Shown: positions 12,505 to 23,729 of the stretch, piece by piece
Layout: every line of letters begins with the position of its first letter
How positions within the stretch are numbered: position 1 is the first letter of the stretch
From: Prunus persica
Lineage: Eukaryota; Streptophyta; Magnoliopsida; Rosales; Rosaceae
Length of the DNA stretch: 64,000 nt
Assembly (NCBI RefSeq): GCF_000346465.2
Contig: NC_034015.1
Span: 9,356,923-9,420,922, forward strand
Direction of reading: 5' to 3'
Notes under the pieces: model-generated
Database searches by the model: none
Seen by the model: only the letters and a program-made list of their open reading frames with translations
Told to the model about the DNA's origin: nothing
Translations under genes and position numbers: made by a program

Positions 12505-12660
12505 TTTTTGCACCGTCGTTTAAATGGTTTCAGACGACGCTTTATTCATAAAACCGTCGTCTTTATTGAATTACCACGACAGGTTTTTTACCGTCGTTTA
12601 AATATTTTTAAGACGACGTTTTATTCCTTAAACCGTCGTCTTTATTGAATTACCACGTCA
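12505..12660. repeat. 78-bp intronic tandem repeat, two copies
   Basis: In the intron 12370-12682, ACCGTCGTTTAAAT recurs at 12512 and 12590, each followed by GACGACG...AAACCGTCGTCTTTATTGAA. Every copy holds an inverted motif pair. Confidence 0.8.
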
Positions 12661-13663
12661 TTTTTTTTATTTCTTTAAACAGGTTATTGAAGTTGGTGCT
12701 TATTCAAATATGGAGGCGCCATCTTCTTTAAAAACCCTTTGTCGTTTTGTGGAAACGACACTCCTGCCTGAGGATAAGACACTCCAATTTACAATTGATA
12801 ATGAGGTGTTTGGTGGTGAGCGCGATACCTTCCTCCTGCCTGAAGATATTACACAATTTGCAGGCATGGAAGAAATTGGAGCTACTGTATTGGCTGTATA
12901 TATGAGGTTTGTACTTCTAAAATAATACCTCGTTGGTTTATATATTGTGTCGTCTTAACTAACTAACCACGTCGTCTTAACTAACTACCGTCGTGATAAA
13001 TATATTATAACGTCCTCATCTATTTCAGTACGTCGTGTGAAATATTATAATACGTCGTTTTTTTATACATAACCGTCGTGTTTTTTTGTGCTGACTTGTT
13101 TATATTATTTTATGTATTTAGGTACTTACACGATGTTTTGAAACAAGCCAATATGTGCAGCATGGTTGGCTTTATCGACCCTGCTACAGTTAGTGCCAAC
13201 TCTGGCACAATAACTGAAAGATCACGACTGGTAGCAGCTCGACTAGCCCGAGCAGGACGTAAAAATGTAATTTGGAAAACTCTCTCAGGCACACCAAAGC
13301 AACCCAGCAATGTCGAATGCGGGTATTATGTGATGCGCTTCATGAGGGACATCATCATGGATCCTTCCTTGGGGTTTGAGAATAAGGTAAGAAGAAATTA
13401 CCTTCATACATTTAACGTCGTTTTTTGTATTATCAACGACGGTCATGTAAAATTAACGTCGTTGAATGGATATACTACGTCGGTTATGAAAAATATCGTC
13501 GTCTGTGATTGAATTTCTTTTTATTTATAAACCCTAATAGTCATTGTTTATGCAGTATGCCAAGGGAAACCAGGAAGCTTCATACCCCCAAGAAGCCATT
13601 GATGAAGTCCGGAATGAATGGGCAGAGTTTGTTTTCCAAATTATTAAACAGGGCAATTATTGA

Positions 13664-16074
13664 ACACTTGATATTTATGTATAATGTACAAATTTTCTCT
13701 ATAATATGTAATGTAAAAATTTGTTGAGGTTTTCTTAAATTAAAAAAAAAACAAACATACAAATTGCTTAACCGACGTGTAATACTTTTCCAACGACCTA
13801 ATAAAGTCACAAACCGTCGTATTTTGTTGTTTCGTGTTTTAAACAATTACGACGTAAAAATATAGTTAGACGACGTTCTTTGAACAATTGAGTCGTTTAT
13901 GGTTTACAACATCTTCAATTTCTTAAGGGTTCAGGGTATCATCGACGACGTTTATGTAACGACAGCGGTTAAGTCGTGGAATATATATTTTACGTCGTAT
14001 AGTTAAATAGCCGCCATGGTTTCTCATTTTAACGACGTCATTTTAACGACTTAGTAGTCTATTACAATTTACAACGTCTATAATTTATTAACACCGACGT
14101 GGTTTGTTGTTGTGGTAAGAATATTTTATTATTTTTATATCAAAATATTCAAAATAAATTTAAAATAAATCAGAAAATTGAAAAGTCAACTCCTATGAAG
14201 TCATTGATATATTTTCTTCCACATAAACCTTGAAAAAATTCATTTTGAATAACAAAAATTTAAAATGACCATCCAAAACAAAATTGTTTTGATGAGTCAT
14301 AAAATCACTTCTAGTTTTATGGTTTAGGGTTTAGAGTCTAGGGTTTAGAGATTAGGGTTGTTATTTATTGGGGTTTATTTTTAAAGTATAATTTTTGGGT
14401 AGTCTAGGGTATATGTTAGGCTTTAAAACCATAAAACCTTTTATAAACTTAATTTTTTAAATTGTAATTTAGTTTTATGGGTTTAGGGTATTAATTTTTA
14501 ACGACGGTGGTTGCGTCGTGGAATATATATTTTACGTCGTATAGTTAAATAGCCGCCATGGTTTCTCATTTTAACGACGTCATTTTAACGACTTAGTAGT
14601 CTATTACAATTTACAACGTCTACAATTTATTAACACCGACGTGGTTTGTTGTTGTGTTAAGAATATTTTATTATTTTTATATCAAAATATTCAAAATAAA
14701 TTTAAAATAAATCAGAAAATTGAAAAGTCAACTCCTATGAAGTCATTGATATATTTTCTTCCACATAAACCTTGAAAAAATTCATTTTGAATAACAAAAA
14801 TTTAAAATGACCATCCAAAACAAAATTGTTTTGATGAGTCATAAAATCACTTCTAGTTTTATGGTTTAGGGTTTAGAGTCTAGGGTTTAGAGATTAGGGT
14901 TGTTATTTATTGGGGTTTATTTTTAAAGTATAATTTTTGGGTAGTCTAGGGTATATGTTAGGCTTTAAAACCATAAAACCTTTTATAAACTTAATTTTTT
15001 AAATTGTATAATTTAGTTTTATGGGTTTAGGGTATTAATTTTTAACGACGGTGTTTGGGTCGTGGAATACATATTTTACGTCGTACAGTAAAACATACGA
15101 CATGGTTTACGCTTTAAACGACGTCATTTTAATATGTAAGTCGGTTTATATAATTTACAACGTTTTTAATTTCTTAACACCGACGTGGTTTCTCATTTTA
15201 ACGACGTCATTTTAACGACTTAGTAGTCTATTACAATTTACAACGTCTACAATTTATTTAACACCGACGTGGTTTGCTGTATGGTAAGAATATTTTATTA
15301 TTTTTATATCAAAATATTCAAAATAAATATAAAATAAATCAGAAAATTGAAAAGTCAACTCCTATGAAGTCATTGATATATTTTCTTCCACATAAACCTT
15401 GAAAAAATTCATTTTGAATAACAAAAATTTAAAATGACCATCCAAAACAAAATTGTTTTGATGAGTCATAAAATCACTTCTATTTTTATGGTTTAGGGTT
15501 TAGAGTCTAGGGTTTAGAGATTAGTGTTGTTATTTATTGGGGTTTATTTTTAAAGTATAATTTTTGGGTAGTCTATGTTATATGTTAGGCTTTAAAACCA
15601 TAAAACCTTTTATAAACTTAATTTTTTAAATTGTATAATTTAATTTTATGGGTTTAGTGTATTAATTTTTAACGACTGTGGTTGGGTCGTGATTACATAT
15701 TTTACGTCGTACAGTAAAACATACGACATGGTTTACGCTTTAAACGACGTCATTTTAATATGTAAGTCGGTTTATATAATTTACAACGTCTTTAATTTCT
15801 AACACCGACGTGGTTTTTCAGTCGTCGTTATATAAAAAATTCAAAATTAATTTAAAATTAATCCGAAAAATGAAGCTTCAAAATGAACGGCCTTACGTTC
15901 TTAATCCGAAAATGAAGTTTCCGTCGTGGAATATTAAATTTACGTCGGTACTTGTAGAACTTTCGCCTTGGTTTTTCTTTCGACGTTTTAAAACGCGCGA
16001 GCTCTAAAAATTTTCGCGCGACCTAAATTTTTTAAGATTTGGCTCTTATTCTTATACTTCGAACCCTGAAACCT
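13664..16074. repeat. CACTA central spacer with 541-627 bp tandem repeats
   Basis: Between the two transposon genes, repeat units begin GTCGTGG/GTCGTGA at 13973, 14514, 15059 and 15686 (spacings 541, 545 and 627). The third unit has an inserted extra copy of its first about 85 bp, and the last unit is truncated near 15820. Each of the three full units contains a TTTAGGGTTTAGAG block (near 14323, 14866 and 15490), which looks like short plant telomere-type or telo-box sequence, besides many CGWCG motifs. No coding capacity. Confidence 0.88.
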
Positions 16075-16179
16075 AAAATTTTCAGATTTCGCGCGACATA
16101 ACATTTCGCTCTCTCACTTCTGCTCTAATTAAAAGTTGCACTCTCCAGGCTCCGTCGAATCTGTGAGCTCGTCCAACCT
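16075..16179 (+). promoter_or_regulatory. probable leader exon of the TNP2 gene
   Basis: A motif-poor CT-rich block (CGCTCTCTCACTTCTGCTCT near 16108) ends GTCCAACCT before a GTAAGTA donor at 16180. The leader intron would run to an acceptor near 16790, just before the transposase ATG. Inferred from splice signals. Confidence 0.45.
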
Positions 16180-16519
16180 GTAAGTACAAACCCTATCTTC
16201 CCCTTGTAAATTCATTGAATGATATTAGGTTGTTTTGTTAAAGGGTTTTATGTGTATGCTTTGTGATCTGTTAATAATGTGCTTATAGGTATGGGTTCAT
16301 GGATTTTCTGTTTAATGGGTTCATGGATTACATTATCTGTTATGTTGAATTGGGAATGGATTTAATTTTGTCGTATCTTTTAATCACCCTATGTTATGTT
16401 GAATTGGGAATGGATTTATTGTTTTCATGCTTGGTTTCATGTATATGTTGGTTTCTTGCTTGGTTTCATATATATGTTGTGTTCTTAATGGGTTTTGTGT
16501 TCTTGAAAATAAACTGAGA

Positions 16520-16700
16520 CACGACGAATTTTAAGGCATACGACGACGATTACACGACGGTTTTTTTAAACTACCGTCGTTGTATTACTTATACACGACG
16601 GTTTTTTCATAAACCGTCGTTTGTATTACTTATAATAGACGACGTCTGTTGAAAATCCGTCGTCTATATATGCCAAATACGTCTGTTTTTGTTTAAAACC
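16520..16700. repeat. inverted ACGACGG/CCGTCGT pairs upstream of the TNP2 gene
   Basis: Two hairpin-forming pairs lie in a row: CACGACGGTT with ACCGTCGT (16553-16580) and CACGACGGTT with ACCGTCGT (16593-16620). A GACGACGTC / GTCGTC cluster follows. They sit in the predicted leader intron about 200 bp upstream of the start codon. Confidence 0.75.
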
Positions 16701-16811
16701 CGTCGTCTCTGTTGTGTATTACTTGCGATTAGATCATTGTATAATCTACTATAGTGATGGTCATTGCCTGTATTTTCACTTTATTATAGATAATAGGTTA
16801 TAGTGTCGGAG

Positions 16812-19800
16812 ATGGATAAGTCATGGATGCACTCGGATAGAAGATCGAAGGCATATGAATTTGGGGTGGAAGCATTTTTGAACTTTGCTGTAGAAAATCT
16901 TCTAACTACAACACATATCCGTTATCCATGTGTTAAATGTGTTAATTTGAAGTTGTTTGGGGTTGGAATTATAAGGGATCACTTATACTTTAATGGAATT
17001 GACCAAAGCTATAAGAATTGGACATTTCACGGAGAACCTTGGGAAGCAACTACTAATGCTAGTAGAAATGTTGAAGAAGATGATGGCCATAGTAGGTACA
17101 GTTTTGTGTCTGAAGAAATTGATATGGATGATAATGATTTTGGTGATTTTGGTTCGGATCCGTATGAGTTTGCCAATGTGATTGGGGATGGAGATCAACC
17201 AGTGTACCCTGGTTGTAGAAAGTACACGAAGTTATCGGCATTAGTGAAGTTGTATAATTTGAAGGCAAAACATGGGATGAGTGATGTCTGTTTTACAGAA
17301 TTATTGATACTTCAAGGCGATTTGCTTCCAGAAGGAAATACAATACCAACCTCCATGTATGAGGCTAAAAAGACTTTGTGTGCATTGGGGCTGAGTTATG
17401 AGAAAATGCACGCATGCCCCAATGATTGCATCTTGTATAGGAAGGAGTATGAGGATTCAACTAATTGTCCTACTTGTGGTATCTCAAGGTGGAAGGAAGG
17501 CAAAGATTCAATCTTGAAAGAGGGTGTGCCAGGGAAGGTGGTGTGGTATTTTCCCCCAATTCCAAGGTTTAAAAGGATGTTTCAATCACATGAGACAGCT
17601 AAGAGTTTGACTTGGTGGCATGCTGCTAGAAAATCAATTGACGGTCAGATGTCTCATCCGGCGGATTCCCCGTCTTGGAAACTTCTTGATGATAAATGGC
17701 CTGAGTTTGGTAATGAGCCGAGAAACTTGAGATTGGCTCTTTCATCTGATGGATTCAATCCCCACAGTTCTCTAAGTAGCAGATATAGTTGTTGGCCGGT
17801 TATCTTAGTTACATATAATCTCCCTCCATGGCTGTGCATGAAACGAAAGTTCATGATGTTAACCTTATTGATTTCCGGTCCTAAACAACCCGGAAATGAT
17901 ATAGACGTCTACTTGGAGCCTTTGATTGATGATTTAAAATCCTTGTGGGTTGGGATTAGAGGAGTGTATGATGCACATAATGGAGAATACTTTACACTCA
18001 GAGCTGCATTAATGTGGACAATTAATGATTTCCCCACCTATGGAAACTTATCTGGTTGTGTTGTTAAAGGATATAAAGCTTGTCCAATATGCGGCGATGA
18101 TACACCTAGTCACAGGTTGAAAAATGGCCACAAAATTTGTTACATTGGGCATAGAAAATGGTTACCAATCAATCATCCATATAGGAGGCAACGTGCAGCT
18201 TTTAATGGGAAACCTGAATATGGCATACCTCCCGAGCCATTAACCGGAGAAGAAGTGCTGCATATGGTTGAAAATGGTGACAGAGTTTGTTGGAAGAAGA
18301 AATCAATATTCTTTGATCTCGAGTATTGGAAATACCTTCCTGTGAGGCATGCCCTAGATGTTATGCACATTGAGAAGAATGTTTGCGATAGTATCATTGG
18401 TACATTGCTGGAGATCCCTGGAAAAAATAAAGATGGGATTGCTGCTCGATTAGATTTATTGAACATGGGGGTCAAAACTGATTTGCAACCCGAGTATGGA
18501 GAAAGACGTACTCGTTTGCCTCCTGGGCCTTGGAATTTGTCAAGAGCAGAGAAGAGAGAGGTTTGCAATTCTTTCTATGGTATGAAGGTCCCTGAAGGTT
18601 ATTCTTCAAATATTAAAAATCTTGTATCTTTACAAGATTCAAGACTTCTTGGCCTTAAATCACATGATTGTCATACCTTAATGCAACAATTGCTCCCTGT
18701 GGCAATTCGTTCTGTTTTGGAGAAGCCTGCAAGGTATGCAATAACTCGTTTGTGCTTCTTCTTCAATGCTATATGTGCAAAGACTGTTGATGTTTCCAAG
18801 CTAGATAAGTTGGAAGAAGATGTAGTAGTTACTCTGTGTTTGCTTGAGAAGTACTTTCCCCCTTCATTCTTTGATATCATGGTTCATCTAGTAGTACATC
18901 TTGTCAGAGAAGTTCGTCTATGTGGGCCAGTATATTTTAGGTGGATGTATCCGTTTGAAAGATATATGAAAGTGCTGAAGGGGTATGTTCAGAATCGTAC
19001 TCGTCCCGAAGGTTGCATTGCTGAGCGGTATATAGCTGAAGAAGCGGTAGAGTTTTGTACTCAGCATTTATCTGATGTTAGTACAGTTGGAGTGCCTTCA
19101 AGCCAAAAGATGGGAGTTTCAAAGCCATTATCAGGTTGCACAGTGAGCGTAGTTGATCAGGACCTGTTGAATCAAGCACATCTATATGTCTTGGAGAATA
19201 CGGAGGAAGTCCTACCTTATATCGAGTACGTATGAGTTTTATTCTTTAAGTTTCCATTTAAAATTATTTCTTATGTTTATCTTATATATTTGGGACCGTA
19301 ATGCTTGAATTTTTCGTGTCATGTAGGCAACATATGATCCACATCAAGACTGCTTATCCAAAATTTAGAAAGAGAACAAAGTGGCTGCAGGATAAGCACA
19401 ATAGCACTTTCATTCAATGGCTACGCTTCAAGGTATATGTTGTTGAATAACATATTTCTCTTTTAATTTTCTTCTTATTTATATGTTAGGATGAATTAAG
19501 ATATGATTAATTTGCAGGTTCAAAGTGAAGTTGAGGAAGACAATCATGGCGTATCAGAAAATTTAAGGTGGCTAGCAGCTGGTCCAAACATGTCAGTGCC
19601 ATTATATAGGAGCTATCTTATTAAAGGTATTAAATTCAATATCAAGGCACAAGATGATGTGCGGACAACTCAAAATAGTGGAGTTTATTTACTTGCACAT
19701 ACCATGCAAGTTGCTAGTGCCAAGGATAAAAACCCAATTCTCTCAAATATGGGTTTCTATGGTGTCATTCAAGAAATTTGGGACCTTGACTACCAAAAGT

Positions 19801-20162
19801 TTACAATCCCAGTCTTTAGGTGTGATTGGATAGATAGTTCTGGTCTTGTAGTCGACGAACTTGAATTTACCCTTGTAGATTTGAGTAAAAGTGGACATAG
19901 GAATGACCAATTTGTTTTGGCTTCTCAAGTCAAACAAATATTTTTTGTTGACGACTCGATGCATCGTGGTTGGTCGGTAGTGTTATCAATGCCTAATAGA
20001 GAATATAATGATGTTATTGGTGATGAAGTCTTAGGTGATGTGATAATTGAGTGTGAGCCATTTACTAGAGGGATGCCAAATGTTGACACATTTGATGAAC
20101 TGGTGGGTGAGTTAGGCGGTCAAAATATTCGAGATGGGTGTGAAGATATATGGATTGAATGA
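16812..20162 (+). CDS. CACTA transposase, TNP2/TNPD type (1054 aa, intact)
   Basis: Exons 16812-19225, 19327-19432 and 19518-20162, all GT-AG, joining IE|QHM and FK|VQS in frame; stop TGA 20160. The start is the first ATG (MDKSWMHSDRRS), typical of the transposase-associated domain (residues about 1-75, C40/C43). Next are Cys clusters C202-x3-C206 and C219-x2-C222, then the TNP2 (Transposase_21) core with LALSSDGFNP (D313), DIDVYLEPLIDDL (D363/D365), the C424/C427 zinc-type cluster and HALDVMHIEKNV (D516). D313 and D516 are candidates for the acidic catalytic triad, by inference. A DUF4218-like region covers about 618-750 and a DUF4216-like region about 919-996. It catalyses excision and reinsertion of the element. 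I see no frameshift or premature stop. Its exons almost lack the CGWCG motif that fills the adjacent non-coding DNA. It is downstream of the accessory gene, on the same strand, with its own leader. Confidence 0.95.
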
Positions 20163-21774
20163 TGCTTATGTAATTGGCAGTGTATGACATTAATTTTGTA
20201 ATATATTGTAATGTGATTTCTTCACTTTCTACGTTCAAATAAAACACGACGTTATTGTGAACCAGTTATTCAGCATATTTACCGACGTCTTAAAGCAACG
20301 TAACAATGAAGAACCACGACGCTATTGTGAAGCAATTATTCAGGATATCACGTCGGGGAAGGATTAAGAACCGCCATGTAATTCAAAATAACACGACTCC
20401 AATCCCATAATACCGACGTCTAAAAAACGAGATATATAATCTGAACGTTAAAAAATACGACGTCATCATACATTTTCCACGTCGCAAGTTCTTTTATAAA
20501 CGAAGAGGAACGAAATGAATTCCGACGGAAATTCATTATAACCGCCGTCTAATAACAATTAAACGACGTTATTTGTAATACGGCTCTCATCATAATCAAC
20601 GCCGTCTATATGTTCTGTAATACGGCTCTCATTTATTTGGAACCGACGTTGTTTAGAAGTTCAACGTCGTCTATATTATTAAGTGCGTCGTGAGTAATGA
20701 TGATAGATATAAATACAACGTCGACTATATAAATGCCACCGACGTTGTTTCGCATTTCAACGTCAACTGTATAAATACATACGTCGTAAATAATGACACT
20801 GACAACTATTTCCACGTCATCTTTTTTAGAAAAATCGAAGTGGAAAATTTATTTCACGACGGTTGTTTGTAAATAAGAGACGTAGTATATTTCAATAACG
20901 TCGTCTTCTCATGTATTTAAAGACGTCATATTTTTTCTTGTCGTGTAAATTATATTTAACAGCGTAGTATTTTAGTTGTCGTCGTTGTATGTATATCTTG
21001 CGGCCTTATTCTTTTAACATGTGTCATATTTTTCCTTTTTAACGACGGTGATTTGTTTGAGTTGGTCGTTTATTCTCATCCTCGACTATTTTCTAGAACT
21101 TTAGCAGACTAAACACGTCTGTTTTTATTGTTTGCCGACGTTGTTTTATTTAACAACGTCTAATATTTATCGTCGTTGTTTGTTTCTGAAAATATGACGT
21201 ATAAATTTTGTAATACGACTCTCATATATTTGTAACCGACGTTGTTTCGTTTTTCAACGTCTACTCTATAAATACATACGTCGTAAATAATGACACTGAC
21301 AACTATTTCCACGTCATCTTTTATCGAAAAATCGAACTGGAAAATTAATTTTACGACGGCTGTTTTTATATATGCGACGTAGTAGGTTTCAATAACGTCG
21401 TCTTCTAATGTATTTAAAGACGTCAAATTTTTTATTGTCGTGAAAATGATATTTAACGGCGTCGTATTTTTATTTTCGTCGTTGTATGTCTATCTTGCGG
21501 CCTTGTTCTCTTAATATGTGTCATATTTTTCCTTTTTAACGACGGTTTTTTTAGAGAGTTGGTCGTCTATTCTCATCCTCGACTGCTTTTTTAGATCTTT
21601 TTGCAGTACAAAGACATCGTTTTGTATTTGTTGATGACGTTGTATATTTTAACAACGACGGTGATTTAGCGTCGTGGTTTATCAGGGAAAAGATGACGGT
21701 GGATTCCACGACCATTGAAAAACCGAATACACGACGGTGATTTACCGTCGTCTTTTTGCTTTTTTGTAGTAGTG
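20163..21774. repeat. CACTA right arm, motif-rich, with 497-bp duplication and right TIR
   Basis: Non-coding. Copies at about 20741-21110 and 21238-21605 share GACGTTGTTTCG, ACATACGTCGTAAATAATGA, ACTATTTCCACGTCATCTTT, ATCTTGCGGCCTT and TTTAACGACGGT. The end carries ACGACGGT 21731-21738 paired with ACCGTCGT 21744-21751, then the TIR to 21774. These mirror the left terminus. Confidence 0.88.
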
Positions 21775-21777
21775 GTT

Positions 21778-22444
21778 GCAGGTTATAACCTATCTAAGCC
21801 TAGGTTCCATGCTCTTATTATTATTGTACTGAAATCATCTTTGATTTTAGGTCAATAGTATACTATGACAACTTTAAGATGTGAGAATGTAAAACAAAAA
21901 AGAAAATTGTGGTATGTTAAGTTAAGATAATTGATAACATCATGTGTTGGGTTAAGCTCCAACGCAACACAATTTGCATCTTTAATTAGGAGTTGCCTAC
22001 AATTACATTACGAAAATAGAAAAAGTAGAAAACTGATAATTTTCGATCAGTAATGTTGGAAATAGAACTTAGCAATCAAACATTTAGTACTTGAATTTTG
22101 TAGACACAAGTAAATATTCTGAGTTATGTTGTCAAAGCTAAGTGAATTACTAGGAATAGTTTTCTTATTTTATTTCTACAAATGGAACCAGAACATATGT
22201 AAAACTTCTTTATACTGGAATAGTTCCTAATGACCAACTATTTTATTAGGTATATGAAAAAGGAATGGAACCACAACTATTTTATTACACTAATCTATCT
22301 TTATACTGGAATTGTTTTAAATAAAAATTCAATTTCCAAAATTCTGAATTGTTTAGAGTTCTATTATAGTAAATATTAATCTGGTTTGTGAGTTTGATTT
22401 GTTTGCTCCTATAAATGTATTCTCATTCCTATATGTTTTATTAG
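21778..22444. other. intergenic, nothing recognised
   Basis: AT-rich DNA directly right of the CACTA target duplication. The CGWCG motif stops abruptly at the element border. No gene or repeat boundary seen. Confidence 0.6.
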
Positions 22445-23066
22445 GTGGTGAAGGGACTCTATATTGACTTAAATTTGAGTCCCAATGATGCTGATGAGGG
22501 TGAAGAACGTATTGATGGTGGAAGTTTAATTAATGAAAATACAAACTTCCACCCTTTTTATAATGGCATGGAATTTGATTTAGAGCTCGATGCATATTGT
22601 TCATATCTACAATATGCCAAGCTAATATAAAGTTTGTTGTTATAAAAATAGGTGGTCATCGCTCTTATAGTTATGAGAAATGGATTGAGGTAAGATTTTC
22701 TTGTATAAGGTACGGAAAAAAGAGGAAAAGTAACTCTCTTAACCCTCAACTTTCCTTGAAAATGGATTGCAAGGCAATCTTACATGTGAAAAGATAGGAA
22801 AATGGCATGTTCATAATTTTGTGAAAGATCATAACCATAAACTATGTCTAGAGAGTGCACACACCTTTGCATGCCACAAAAGATTTGCAGGTAGAGTGAA
22901 GAAGGAGCGTTTCAGTGAAATGCTTTCAAAAGTTTGTGCGTTGGATGAAGCCTTGAAACAATGTACGCAAATCATAGGAATATCTTGTAATATTGCAAAC
23001 TATCTGAGTATTCCCACTTTAGCGACGACCAGTTCATTTTCCAGTTCATTTTGTATCGGGGTTTAA
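22445..23066 (+). pseudogene. FAR1/FHY3-family (MULE-derived) N-terminal fragment, frameshifted
   Basis: Reads LYIDLNLSPNDADEGEE, then MEFDLELDAYCSYLQYAKLI, then after a stop/frameshift EVRFSCIRYGKKRKS and MDCKAILHVK, then after another 1-nt shift IGKWHVHNFVKDHNHKL. This order (acidic leader, YAK-type segment, Cys-containing WRKY-GCM1-like fold, HNH) is the FAR1 DNA-binding domain, whose zinc ligands are represented by the two Cys and the HNH. FAR1/FHY3 proteins descend from Mutator transposases. There are at least two frame breaks and no downstream transposase domain, so it is a dead fragment. Confidence 0.75.
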
Positions 23067-23729
23067 GTCAAATCAACTCCCCAAAATGTATCATACATTA
23101 TTATTATTTTTATATACACAATGGTTAAAACACATGATTTTTTTTCCTTAATTTATACGTTAGTGGGATGCATACAAACTTACAATATATATGACCTTTG
23201 AGCCACAGTTGGTAGAAAAAAATGGGAGCGGGAGATGTTTTAAATATATTATATAGGTGTGTTGTTATTACAATTTAGGTTTTATGTATTTGGTATTCCT
23301 TCAACCAAAGTTGTTATTGACATGTTGGTAATGTCCTTTGAGCCAAAGCTGAGTTGTGGCCTGTTGTTAAGGCCCAAAAAGTCACGGGAATCCCAAAGAC
23401 ATTTAAAGTCCAATATAACATATAATATCGGTCATGCGTTAATCTAAACTGTATTTTGGGATTTAATTCATTAAATAAATATAGAAATAGTGTACATGCC
23501 ATGCCAAACTAATAATACATTTTTTCCCATGCCGATCACCTATCAAGCTCACATAAACCCAAGTCATGTGGTTTACGGGGCTTGCATGAGAGATTGTGGT
23601 GTGGAAGGTTACGAAGGTCCACAAGGCCCACAGAAGCTCTTGGATTATGGAGACTTTGGGCTAGCTACTTGGGAGCACCAAAGTCCAAGCCCATTACTTA
23701 GAGTTCTCCAATGTGGATGAGCAAATGAG
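23067..23729. other. intergenic, nothing firm
   Basis: No gene. 23330-23720 is richer in GC than its surroundings (GGCCCAAAAAGTCACGGG, TCCACAAGGCCCACAG) and may be retroelement LTR debris. Ends are not visible. Confidence 0.35.

Larger units (their letters stand above)
10538..13663 (+). pseudogene. CACTA accessory gene: Ptta/En/Spm-type protein with Ulp1-like protease tail, one internal stop
   Basis: Exons 10538-11347, 11815-12369, 12683-12906, 13122-13386 and 13556-13663 join in one frame (653 residues) apart from a TGA at 11207-11209, codon 224. Family relatives, from memory, read RKGYAGLE here, and the sequence after the TGA continues YAGLEDQLEE in frame, so a single GGA-to-TGA change is the likely cause. 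Residues about 70-330 are the plant Ptta/En/Spm-type transposase domain (RLSKDFESV, YNHRLSRK, LTMALGPEHPGRLRGVGAG). Then come a coiled-coil Glu/Lys region (KMEAKAREEALRMEARTKQL), an acidic run, and a Ulp1/C48-type C-terminus with Q590-x5-C596-G (KQPSNVECGYYVMRFM) ending at TGA 13661. The part that normally carries the catalytic His-Trp and Asp appears missing between AARL and AGRKN. It is probably the DNA-binding partner of the TNP2 transposase. The introns are loaded with the CGWCG motif. Confidence 0.82.
7389..21774 (+). mobile_element. complete CACTA (En/Spm) DNA transposon, 14,386 bp
   Basis: Begins CACTACTACAAAAA and ends in the inverted TTTTTTGTAGTAGTG; the match extends about 28 bp into GACGAC/GTCGTC. 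GTT lies directly outside both ends (7386-7388 and 21775-21777), the 3-bp target duplication expected of CACTA elements. In plus orientation the contents are a captured RPN6 fragment, leader exons, a Ptta/En/Spm plus Ulp1-type gene (10538-13663), a tandem-repeat spacer (13.9-15.8 kb), and a TNP2 transposase gene (16812-20162) followed by a repetitive right arm. All non-coding DNA inside is packed with a CGWCG-core motif. The transposase is intact, but the accessory gene has a stop codon, so autonomy is doubtful. Confidence 0.96.

Noticed and set aside
14321..14360. Interstitial telomere repeat
   Set aside because: Only two adjacent TTTAGGG-type units per 541-bp repeat, so not a telomeric tract; treated as telo-box-like sequence.
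16299..16517. 72-codon hydrophobic frame upstream of TNP2
   Set aside because: Built from a short internal repeat in the predicted leader intron; not conserved-looking.
7389..21774. CRISPR-like or satellite array because of the repeated short motif
   Set aside because: Motifs are irregularly spaced, in both orientations, and bounded by CACTA ends in a plant genome.
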